Assembly (NCBI GenBank): GCA_013042995.1
Contig: JABDPB010000040.1
Location: forward strand, 1-41,356
Length of the DNA: 41,356 nucleotides
From: Ignavibacteriaceae bacterium
GTDB taxonomy: Bacteria; Bacteroidota; Ignavibacteria; Ignavibacteriales; Ignavibacteriaceae
Reading direction: 5' to 3'
Both the position numbers and the translations under genes were made by a program. Below the pieces are notes generated by a model that was not told the origin of the DNA, made no database searches, and saw only the letters and a list, made by a program, of their open reading frames with translations. Positions within the stretch are counted from its first letter, which is position 1; each line of letters opens with the position of its first letter. Positions 25,766-33,490 of the stretch are shown piece by piece.

Positions 25766-25831
25766 TTTCCCTCCAGAAAATAATTAATGATTAAAGTGTT
25801 TTGTAATTTTTTTAATAAAAAGAGTGGGTAA

Positions 25832-25856
25832 TAAAAGAGGGCTAATTCAGCCCTCT
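25832..25856 (-). terminator. Rho-independent terminator of the small membrane protein gene
   Basis: Read on the minus strand, AGAGGGCT, a GAATT loop and AGCCCTCT form a perfect 8-bp stem followed by TTTTATTA. It sits 30 bases after the stop of the gene at 25889 and upstream of mscS. Confidence 0.85.
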
Positions 25857-25888
25857 AAAGGATTTCAAATTTATACTCAAATTAAACT

Positions 25889-26158
25889 TTAGGAGTATGT
25901 ATTAAACTCACCGAACATACTGCTAATTATGGAGAAGAAAACTCCAAAGAAAACTATAAGAAGTACAATCATAATTGCATACCAAATAAGAGTAGCTATA
26001 GCCCAATTCTTTTTACTTGGTGGGGCACCATCTCCAAATGCCCATACAAATAACATAATTAGTCCGACTAATGGGAGAGCAGTAATTAGAATTGTTATAA
26101 TCCATTCACCAACTGAAACATCGTTAGTTACAGTTCCCGGCAGGTTTTGCTGATCCAT
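25889..26158 (-). CDS. Small two-helix membrane protein
   Basis: The start is set at 26158, where AAAGGAGG lies at ideal spacing; the frame runs 33 codons further upstream, but without a ribosome binding site. The 89-residue product has a short polar N-terminus, TM helix 1 (GEWIITILITALPLVGLIMLFVWAF), a conserved-looking loop GDGAPPSKKNWAIATLIW, and TM helix 2 (AIMIVLLIVFFGVFFSI). This pattern (helix, G-x-G-x2-PSKxNWAxATLIW, helix) occurs in small unnamed proteins of Bacteroidota and Bacillota. The role is unknown. The gene has its own ribosome binding site and terminator, so it is monocistronic. Confidence 0.8.
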   Translation of the reverse strand: MDQQNLPGTVTNDVSVGEWIITILITALPLVGLIMLFVWAFGDGAPPSKKNWAIATLIWYAIMIVLLIVFFGVFFSIISSMFGEFNTYS

Positions 26159-26435
26159 GTAGCCTCCTTTTATGTAGATGAATATTTTTGCAAAAAAGTA
26201 GACAGCAGATAAACTTATTTGCGTTTGAAATATAGTAATTATTTTATAATCATCCATAATAGCTGAAGCAGAAATTTTTATTCTGGCAACTATGAATTTG
26301 AATTACTTGAATCGATCCAAAAGATGAATTAATAATCATTCTTAAAAGTGGGAAATCAATTTTGCTCAGAGCCATTCATTTCCAAAATTGAAAATAAATC
26401 CAGTTAATTAGCCATTAAATCAACAATTTTGATGG

Positions 26436-26441
26436 TATAAT
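26436..26441 (+). promoter_or_regulatory. Possible -10 element before the PFOR gene
   Basis: A perfect TATAAT lies about 58 bases before the PFOR ATG, in the 240-base spacer between divergent genes. No good -35 hexamer is visible at 17 bases, so the call is tentative. Confidence 0.3.
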
Positions 26442-26498
26442 AGTTGGGCTTTGCGTTAGTCAAAAATCCTCTGCTTTTTAAAACATAATGGAAGAAAA

Positions 26499-29400
26499 AT
26501 GAATAGAAACAAAGTAACAATTGATGGAAACGAAGCAGCAGCCTATACTGCCTTTCATACAAATGAAGTAATAGCAATATATCCTATAACACCATCATCA
26601 AACATGGGTGAACATTGCGACGCCTGGTCTGCTGTTGGCAAAAAAAATATTTGGGGTTTAATTCCAACTGTAAGTGAACTGCAAAGTGAAGGTGGTGCAT
26701 CCGGAAGTGTGCACGGGGCATTGCAGAGCGGTGCGTTAACAACTACCTTTACTGCATCACAAGGTTTGCTTTTAATGATTCCTAATATGTTCAAGATTGC
26801 GGGGGAACTGACTTCCACTGTATTTCATGTTTCTGCACGTTCGGTTGCTGCACATGCACTTTCTATTTTTGGTGATCATAGTGATGTAATGGCAACACGG
26901 CAAACAGGTTTTGCACTGTTGGCCTCTAACAATCCACAGGAAGTAATGGATTTTGCACTTATTGCTCAGGCTGCAACACTGAATTCAAGAATACCGTTTG
27001 TTCATTTCTTCGATGGTTTCCGCACATCGCACGATGTGATGAAAATTGAAGAGTTATCAACAGAGGATATGCATTCAATGGTAGATGATGAGCTGGTTAT
27101 CGCACATAGAAAGCGAGCTTTAAGTCCTGATAACCCCGTTTTAAGAGGCACAGCACAAAACCCTGATGTTTTCTTCCAGGGAAGAGAAACTGTGAATCCA
27201 TACTACATTGCCTGCCCCGGAATGGTTCAGGAACAGATGGATAAATTTGCAAAACTTGTTGGCAGGCAGTACAAATTATTTGATTACATTGGTGCCAAGG
27301 ATGCAGAAAAAGTTATAATTATGATGGGTTCCGGTGCATCGGCTGCAGAGGAGACAGTTGATTATCTTGCTGCAAAAGGTGAAAAAGTTGGATTAGTTAA
27401 GGTTAGATTGTACAGACCATTTTCGATTGATCACTTCCTAAGTGCACTTCCTCAGTCTGTAAAATCAATTTCTGTTTTGGATAGAACAAAAGAACCCGGC
27501 GCACCCGGCGAACCACTTTATATGGATATAGTAAATGCAATTTCTGAAAAATTTGTTGCGGGCGAGCTAAAGATTAATTATCCGAAAATTGTCGGTGGTA
27601 GATACGGTTTGTCTTCAAAAGAATTTACACCTGCAATGGTAAAAGCTGTATTTGATAATCTGGATAGTGAAAAACCAAAAAATCATTTTACTGTTGGAAT
27701 AAAAGAAGATGTAACTAACTCAAGTTTAGATTTTGATCCTGCGTTCTCAGTTGAAGCTGATGAGACATTCAGAGGAAAATTTTATGGACTGGGTGCCGAT
27801 GGTACAGTAGGTGCAAATAAAAATTCAATTAAAATCATTGGTGAAGGAACAGATTATAACGCTCAGGGCTATTTTGTTTACGATTCAAAAAAATCTGGCT
27901 CGATGACTATCTCTCACTTACGTTTCGGTCCAAAAACGATCAAGTCTACTTACTTAATTAACAAAGCTAATTTTATCGCTTGTCATCAGCAGGTATTTTT
28001 AGAAAAGCTGGATATGCTTAAAGAAGCAATTGAAGGCGCAACATTTCTATTAAATACAAAAATTCCAAAAGAAGAAGTTTGGGATTCCCTTCCTGAAAAA
28101 GTTCAGAAAGATCTAATTGAAAAGAAGTTGAAGTTTTACATTATTGATGCATACAAAGTTGCTAATGAAACCGGAATGGGTGCAAGAATAAACACAATTA
28201 TGCAAACCTGTTTCTTCGCAATATCAAACATATTTACCAAAGACAAAGCAATAGATTTAATAAAAGATTCTATTAAGAAAACCTACGGTGTAAAAGGTGA
28301 TAAGATTGTTCAGATGAATTTTGATGCAGTTGATAAAACGCTTGCAAACCTGTTTGAGGTTGAAGTGCCTGGTAAAGTTACCAGCAAAATACAACTTCAG
28401 CCACCTGTGAGTGGTAATGCGCCCGATTTTGTAAAAGAAGTCACTGCAAAAATAATTGCCGGCGAAGGTGATGATTTGCCTGTAAGCAAGTTTCCGGTAG
28501 ATGGAACTTTCCCTCTATCCACTACTAAATGGGAAAAAAGAAATATTGCATTGGAAGTTCCGGTTTGGGATCCTGAAGTATGTATTCAGTGTAATAAGTG
28601 TGTAGTAGTTTGTCCGCATGCAACAATCCGTGCAAAAGTGTACGATGAAAAACATTTAAAGGATATGCCGGATACATTTAAGCATACGAAATTCAGAGCA
28701 AAAGATTACGGCGATGATATGATTTATTCACTGCAGGTTGCTGTTGAAGATTGTACCGGCTGTGAGCTTTGTGTTGATGTTTGTCCTGCAAAGAATAAAA
28801 AAGAGACTCGATTAAAAGCAATAAATATGGCGGAGCAAATCCCATTGCGTGAAAAGGAAAGAGAAAATTGGGATTTCTTCCTTTCAATTCCAGAATTGGA
28901 TAGAAGAGTTATAAATGTAGCAAAAGTTAAAGATTCTCAATTTCTTGAACCGCTCTTTGAATTTTCGGGAGCTTGCTCGGGATGCGGCGAAACACCTTAT
29001 GTAAAGCTTGTAAGCCAATTGTTCGGTGATAGAACAATTGTTGCAAACGCTACAGGCTGTTCTTCAATTTATGGTGGAAATCTGCCAACAACTCCTTGGG
29101 CTACAGATAAAAATGGAAGAGGACCATCATGGTCTAACTCACTTTTTGAAGACAACGCAGAGTTTGGATTTGGATTCCGACTGGCAATTGACAAACATAA
29201 TGCACAGGCAAAAGAGCTTCTGAAAAAATATTCCGATGACATAGGCACTACTTTAGTAGATGCATTGCTGAACACTCCGCAAAAAGATGAAGCAGAAATT
29301 TATGAGCAAAGAGAAAACGTTGAGCTATTGAAGAAAAAATTAAAGGATCTGCTGAAAGCCGAAAGCAACGGAAAAACTGGTGAATTAAATCACTTGTTAA

Positions 29401-30086
29401 GTATGGCAGATTATCTCGTTAAAAAATCCGTTTGGATTATGGGTGGTGATGGCTGGGCTTACGATATTGGCTACGGAGGTTTGGATCACGTACTGGCAAC
29501 TGGGAAAAATGTAAATGTTCTAGTGCTTGATACTGAAGTGTATTCTAATACAGGCGGACAGTGCTCAAAAGCAACACCACGCGGAGCAGTTGCAAAATTT
29601 GCTGCTGCTGGTAAACCCGCCGCTAAAAAAGATCTTGGTTTAATGGCAATGAGCTACGGCAATGTGTATGTTGCAAAAGTAGCTATGGGCGCCAACGATC
29701 AGCATACGTTAAGAGCATTTCTAGAAGCAGAAGCTTACGATGGACCTTCATTAATTATTGCATACAGCCATTGCATTGCTCATGGAATTAACATGGGTAA
29801 AGGAATGAAAAATCAAAAAGCTGCTGTTGATTCAGGTTACTGGCAGCTTTACAGATTCAATCCTGAGTTAGCAGAAGAAGGCAAAAATCCGTTTAAGCTC
29901 GACTCAAAAGGATTAAAAATGCCTTTAAAGGATTATGCTTATATGGAAACACGATATAAGATGTTAACTAAATCGCATCCGAAAATTGCAGATCAATTAA
30001 TTAAAGAAGCGCAGATAGATGTAACAACGAAGTGGAAAGAGTATGAAAGGCTTGCCTCTTGGGAACCAGAAAAAAGTGAAGAATAA
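26499..30086 (+). CDS. nifJ: Pyruvate:ferredoxin (flavodoxin) oxidoreductase, single-chain
   Basis: This 1195-residue homodimer-type PFOR is complete. It starts with the pyrimidine-binding domain (IDGNEAAAYTAFHTNEVIAIYPITPSS), then the core domain II, an EKR region (KIIGEGTDYNAQGYFVYDSKKSG), and a two-cluster ferredoxin domain with CxxCxxC starting at residues 695 and 752. The TPP-binding domain carries the proximal-cluster cysteines C826, C829, C854 and C1092, with GDGWAYDIGYGGLDHVL and DTEVYSNTGGQCSKATPRG. It converts pyruvate and CoA to acetyl-CoA, CO2 and reduced ferredoxin, or the reverse, in the cytoplasm, and is oxygen-sensitive. The symbol nifJ is the family name; no nitrogen-fixation genes are near. 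The DHOD-like gene follows by 28 bases, probably in one operon. Confidence 0.97.
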   Translation: MNRNKVTIDGNEAAAYTAFHTNEVIAIYPITPSSNMGEHCDAWSAVGKKNIWGLIPTVSELQSEGGASGSVHGALQSGALTTTFTASQGLLLMIPNMFKIAGELTSTVFHVSARSVAAHALSIFGDHSDVMATRQTGFALLASNNPQEVMDFALIAQAATLNSRIPFVHFFDGFRTSHDVMKIEELSTEDMHSMVDDELVIAHRKRALSPDNPVLRGTAQNPDVFFQGRETVNPYYIACPGMVQEQMDKFAKLVGRQYKLFDYIGAKDAEKVIIMMGSGASAAEETVDYLAAKGEKVGLVKVRLYRPFSIDHFLSALPQSVKSISVLDRTKEPGAPGEPLYMDIVNAISEKFVAGELKINYPKIVGGRYGLSSKEFTPAMVKAVFDNLDSEKPKNHFTVGIKEDVTNSSLDFDPAFSVEADETFRGKFYGLGADGTVGANKNSIKIIGEGTDYNAQGYFVYDSKKSGSMTISHLRFGPKTIKSTYLINKANFIACHQQVFLEKLDMLKEAIEGATFLLNTKIPKEEVWDSLPEKVQKDLIEKKLKFYIIDAYKVANETGMGARINTIMQTCFFAISNIFTKDKAIDLIKDSIKKTYGVKGDKIVQMNFDAVDKTLANLFEVEVPGKVTSKIQLQPPVSGNAPDFVKEVTAKIIAGEGDDLPVSKFPVDGTFPLSTTKWEKRNIALEVPVWDPEVCIQCNKCVVVCPHATIRAKVYDEKHLKDMPDTFKHTKFRAKDYGDDMIYSLQVAVEDCTGCELCVDVCPAKNKKETRLKAINMAEQIPLREKERENWDFFLSIPELDRRVINVAKVKDSQFLEPLFEFSGACSGCGETPYVKLVSQLFGDRTIVANATGCSSIYGGNLPTTPWATDKNGRGPSWSNSLFEDNAEFGFGFRLAIDKHNAQAKELLKKYSDDIGTTLVDALLNTPQKDEAEIYEQRENVELLKKKLKDLLKAESNGKTGELNHLLSMADYLVKKSVWIMGGDGWAYDIGYGGLDHVLATGKNVNVLVLDTEVYSNTGGQCSKATPRGAVAKFAAAGKPAAKKDLGLMAMSYGNVYVAKVAMGANDQHTLRAFLEAEAYDGPSLIIAYSHCIAHGINMGKGMKNQKAAVDSGYWQLYRFNPELAEEGKNPFKLDSKGLKMPLKDYAYMETRYKMLTKSHPKIADQLIKEAQIDVTTKWKEYERLASWEPEKSEE

Positions 30087-30114
30087 ATTTTGAAAATATA
30101 AAAAGGATTTTACA

Positions 30115-31104
30115 ATGGATTTATCAACAGATTATCTAGGCTTAAAACTAAAATCACCTCTTGTTCCTTCTGCGGGACCTATTACCCAGGAGATATCAAG
30201 CATAAAGCAGATGGAAGATGCAGGAGCAGGTGCGGTTGTTCTTTATTCTTTATTTGAAGAGCAGCTTGAGCATGAATCTTTAGAGCTTCATCATCACACT
30301 GAAGTGCCTGGAGAAAGTTTTGCTGAGGCAACAAGTTATTTTCCTGAACCGTTCGAGTATAAAATGGGTCCAGAAGAATATCTCAAACACATCAGAAAAG
30401 CAAAGGAAACTGTTGATATGCCAATCATTGCAAGCCTTAACGGAAAATCTCTCGGTGGCTGGATTGATTACTCTAAACAGATAGAACAGGCTGGAGCTGA
30501 TGCCCTTGAGCTGAATATCTACTTTATGGCCACAGACATTGAACAAAAAAGTGAAGAGCTTGAAAAAAAATATGCACACATTGTTAAAAGAGTTCGTTCT
30601 GAGATAAAAATTCCAATCGCAGTAAAAATGCATCCGTTTTTTAGTTCGGTTGCTCACATGGCAAAAGAATTGAATAAAGCTGGTGCAGATGGATTGGTTT
30701 TGTTTAACAGGTTTTATCAGCCGGATATAAATCTTGAAACGCTTGAAGTTGAACCAAATGTAATTTTAAGTACGCCGTTTGCAATGCGTCTTCCGCTTAG
30801 ATGGATTGCAATTCTATACGGAAGAACAAATGCAGATCTTGCTGCAACCACAGGTATTTATACTGAAACGGATGTAATTAAAATGATAATGGTTGGTGCT
30901 AAAATTACACAAATGCTCTCCTGTCTCTTAAAGTATGGAATTGGACATATTGCCGAAGTTACATCAAAAATGAAATTGTGGATGGAAGAAAAAGAATACG
31001 AATCAGTGGAACAAATGCGCGGAAGTATGAGTTATATGAATGTTGATGATCCGGCAAAATTTGAACGCGCAAACTATACAAAGGTTTTGCACTCTTATAA
31101 ATAG
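30115..31104 (+). CDS. Dihydroorotate dehydrogenase-like flavoprotein
   Basis: The 329-residue TIM-barrel protein opens with LSTDYLGLKLKSPLVPSAGP, as class 1 dihydroorotate dehydrogenases do, and has IASLNGKSLGGW, the LELNIYF strand, IPIAVKMHPFF and GADGLVLFNRFYQPD, consistent with FMN binding. However, the usual N-x-S-C-P-N active-site loop is replaced by NIYFMATD, so the catalytic cysteine or serine is missing there. It is therefore not assigned as pyrD. Proteins of this 'DHOD-like' type are often encoded next to PFOR, as here (28-base gap, AAAGGA ribosome binding site), so a redox role connected with PFOR or ferredoxin is a reasonable inference, not demonstrated. Confidence 0.88.
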   Translation: MDLSTDYLGLKLKSPLVPSAGPITQEISSIKQMEDAGAGAVVLYSLFEEQLEHESLELHHHTEVPGESFAEATSYFPEPFEYKMGPEEYLKHIRKAKETVDMPIIASLNGKSLGGWIDYSKQIEQAGADALELNIYFMATDIEQKSEELEKKYAHIVKRVRSEIKIPIAVKMHPFFSSVAHMAKELNKAGADGLVLFNRFYQPDINLETLEVEPNVILSTPFAMRLPLRWIAILYGRTNADLAATTGIYTETDVIKMIMVGAKITQMLSCLLKYGIGHIAEVTSKMKLWMEEKEYESVEQMRGSMSYMNVDDPAKFERANYTKVLHSYK

Positions 31105-31123
31105 AGCTTTCATAGCCTCCTTA

Positions 31124-31181
31124 ATCATTGCGGGCAGCCGGAATTACAGCCTTCTAACTTCAACCGGTTGTCTGCAATGGT
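31124..31181 (+). terminator. 18-bp G-U-containing RNA hairpin after the PFOR operon
   Basis: Bases 31124-31141 pair with 31164-31181 over 18 positions with no mismatch, if four G-U pairs are allowed (core GCGGGCAGCCGG with CCGGTTGTCTGC). The loop is 22 bases and TATTTTGTTT-type T-rich sequence follows. Because the wobble pairs become A-C mismatches on the other strand, the structure should form in the plus-strand transcript. It begins 20 bases after the DHOD-like stop, so a terminator or 3'-end stabiliser is likely. Confidence 0.55.
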
Positions 31182-31271
31182 ATTTTGTTTCAAATCACAC
31201 AATCCAATGTAATATTCATCAATTGAACTAATAAACCTATCTTTTGGTTTACTCATTAAAAAATTGTGATC

Positions 31272-32414
31272 ATGATTTTATTCTTTACCATATTTTTTGC
31301 AGTTTACACAGCTCTAAACTACTATATCTTTATTAGAGGATGGCAGACACTTCAAACACTTCCTGCATTAAAGCCATTTTATATTGCTGCCTTTGTAATT
31401 GTTGTGTATGGATATGTGTTTGCAAAATTGCTTTATAAATTCTTACCACCGATAGTATATGATATTTGGCTGGGAGTTGGCGCTGTGTGGTTTGCATTCC
31501 TTGTTTATTTTATTCTGGTCCTTTTAGGAATGGATATTCTGCGTCTACTTGATTCTTTTTTTCACTTCCTACCAAAATCCATCTATAATAACTATGAACA
31601 AACAAAAAAGATTGCTGCAATCGTAATTATCGCCCTGGTAGGCATAATTGTGTTTTTAGGAAACCTAAATAAACGTGATATAACAATTACATCTATAAAT
31701 GTTACACTTCCTAAGAGTGACGGTAAGATTAGCGACCTAAATGTTGTAATGGCTGCAGATTTACATCTCTCACCGATAGATGGTGAAAAACTCCTTTCTA
31801 AAATTGTTGATAAAATCAATTCTGTTGATCCCGATATAATTTTGTTTGCAGGAGATATTGTTGATGATAAGGCAGAAATATTAAAACCGCGAGGCATAGG
31901 TGAATCATTCAAACAGTTGAAACCAAAGTACGGTGTTTACGCAGTGAACGGTAACCATGAATTCATCAATGATGTTGAAACAAGTGTTAAATTTATGGAA
32001 GAATACGGAATGAAAGTCATCAGAGATAGCTATGAATTGGTAGACAGCAGTTTTTATATAGTCGGCAGGGAAGATGTTGTAATGGATCGGTTTACTGGAA
32101 AGAAAAGAAAAACATTGAATACTATCATCAGTACTATAAACTCTAGTCATCCAAAAATACTTTTAGATCACACACCTGTAAAACTGGAGCATGCGGAGCA
32201 AAATAAAATTGATTTACAATTTTCTGGACACACACACCACGGACAAATTTGGCCGGGTAATATTATTACAAATATGATCTATGAACTAAGCTGGGGTTAT
32301 AAAAAGAAGGGCAACACACAATATTATGTTACTTCAGGTGCAGGAACGTGGGGTCCGCCCGTACGAACAGGCAGCAAATCTGAAATTGTTAATATTAAAA
32401 TTACTTTCAAATAA
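31272..32414 (+). CDS. Membrane-anchored metallophosphoesterase (YkuE/YaeI-like)
   Basis: The start is taken at ATG 31272; an in-frame GTG lies two codons earlier, and neither has a good ribosome binding site. About 145 residues with four hydrophobic helices precede a calcineurin-like phosphoesterase domain. The motifs are in order: MAADLHLS (D-x-H), FAGDIVDD, VNGNHEF, LDHTP and FSGHTHHGQIWPG. All metal ligands of the two-metal site are present. Relatives such as YkuE and YaeI act on phospholipid-type substrates; the related LpxG and LpxH fold types cleave UDP-diacylglucosamine. The catalytic domain's side of the membrane cannot be told with certainty. The gene is separated from the DHOD-like gene by the hairpin. 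Confidence 0.9.
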   Translation: MILFFTIFFAVYTALNYYIFIRGWQTLQTLPALKPFYIAAFVIVVYGYVFAKLLYKFLPPIVYDIWLGVGAVWFAFLVYFILVLLGMDILRLLDSFFHFLPKSIYNNYEQTKKIAAIVIIALVGIIVFLGNLNKRDITITSINVTLPKSDGKISDLNVVMAADLHLSPIDGEKLLSKIVDKINSVDPDIILFAGDIVDDKAEILKPRGIGESFKQLKPKYGVYAVNGNHEFINDVETSVKFMEEYGMKVIRDSYELVDSSFYIVGREDVVMDRFTGKKRKTLNTIISTINSSHPKILLDHTPVKLEHAEQNKIDLQFSGHTHHGQIWPGNIITNMIYELSWGYKKKGNTQYYVTSGAGTWGPPVRTGSKSEIVNIKITFK

Positions 32415-32486
32415 AATTATTTTATTCAATCGTGCAACTATGCAGCGTATATAGCTAGGATATTTGCTTGACTGCAAGTTAACATG

Positions 32487-33368
32487 TTAAAACACGAAGG
32501 TCATTCCAAACTTAATATTATCAAAAGCCATCGGCGGTGCGCTTCTGAATGGCCAGTTCATTTTTTCCTGTCTTAATTCATATAAACCATAGCCTAAAGC
32601 GCTTTTCAAGATAAAAAACACAACAGGTCCCGCTTCGGGAGAGGATTTTAATATTTCTTTTATAAAAACATCCAGCAAACCATGTGCAGCAATTTCAATT
32701 ATTCCACTACCTGCCCACTTCCAAAAAAGATGTCTTTCGTACACAATGGCTCTTTCGTAACTGGCTTCCAAAGTTAAAAGCCGTGTTGCTTGAATGTGAA
32801 TTCCCATATCGATACTTGAACCAAAACGGAAAGTTTCATCATATAAATCTGCAACACGCATATCGTTTGTGTTTAATGAATCGTTTTTAAAATCTATATT
32901 TGTCCAATCTATGCTTGATGCATAAAAAGGAGTAACAGATGCATCCTTTCCGAGCTTGTAGCCGTAACCACTGGAACTTCCAAATCCTAAGCGCCAGTTA
33001 TTTGTTTCGATATCTGAACTTTTTCCCGAGCCGCCACCAAGTTTTGTTGAGTTATAAGAAATGATAAAAAATTTATTTTTTCGTCTCTCAATGAAATTTG
33101 CAAACCTTGTTGTATTTTTGCTTGTGTAGCCTAGTTTTAGTTCTATCAAGTTGTTATTCGCAAATGGTGCTTCAACATCTTTCCTCTCTATGGTTGAAAA
33201 TCCATACTTAAGTCCTATACTTGGTTTCTTTTTCCACCAATCAACCCAGTCGCCAACTTCTTCCCAATGCCATTTCCATTCTTCTGTTTCGGTTGTATCC
33301 TGTGAAGAAGCATAAAAAGGAAAAACTAAAAATATAATTGTAATAATTGCAGATGTGGTTTTAATCAT
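32487..33368 (-). CDS. Exported, barrel-like protein of unknown function
   Basis: A signal peptide (cleavage near YASSQ) is followed by a tryptophan-rich stretch (EEWKWHWEEVGDWVDWWKKKPS) that may lie at the membrane surface. Alternating strands then appear: IGLKYGFSTIERKD, LIELKLGYTSKN, KFFIISYNSTKLGGG, NWRLGFGSSSGYGYKLG, FRFGSSIDMGIHIQ and LLTLEASYERAIVY. It ends DNIKFGMTFVF, and a terminal phenylalanine is the classical mark of outer-membrane barrels. A more hydrophobic, helical section sits at about residues 215-260 (ALGYGLYE within it), which is odd for a barrel. It is 293 residues long with a GGAGGA ribosome binding site. No family is recognised. Confidence 0.65.
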   Translation of the reverse strand: MIKTTSAIITIIFLVFPFYASSQDTTETEEWKWHWEEVGDWVDWWKKKPSIGLKYGFSTIERKDVEAPFANNNLIELKLGYTSKNTTRFANFIERRKNKFFIISYNSTKLGGGSGKSSDIETNNWRLGFGSSSGYGYKLGKDASVTPFYASSIDWTNIDFKNDSLNTNDMRVADLYDETFRFGSSIDMGIHIQATRLLTLEASYERAIVYERHLFWKWAGSGIIEIAAHGLLDVFIKEILKSSPEAGPVVFFILKSALGYGLYELRQEKMNWPFRSAPPMAFDNIKFGMTFVF

Positions 33369-33490
33369 TATTCCTCCGAAAACGAAAATTTATCGACTTA
33401 TTTAAAATAATCTAACTGTGTATCCCAAACGAATATTTTTAAATAAACGGTCTATTATCTACTATTAAGACGGAAATAAAATACAAAAGG

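Noticed and set aside
30115-31104. Assignment of the DHOD-like gene as pyrD
   Set aside because: The active-site loop is not that of dihydroorotate dehydrogenases, and the context is PFOR, not pyrimidine synthesis.
31040-31231. Small plus-strand frame across the end of the DHOD-like gene
   Set aside because: It runs through the hairpin, has no ribosome binding site and no recognisable protein features.
32479-32490. TTAACATGTTAA perfect palindrome
   Set aside because: It overlaps the stop of the gene at 32487 and is a short AT-rich palindrome with no promoter nearby; likely chance.
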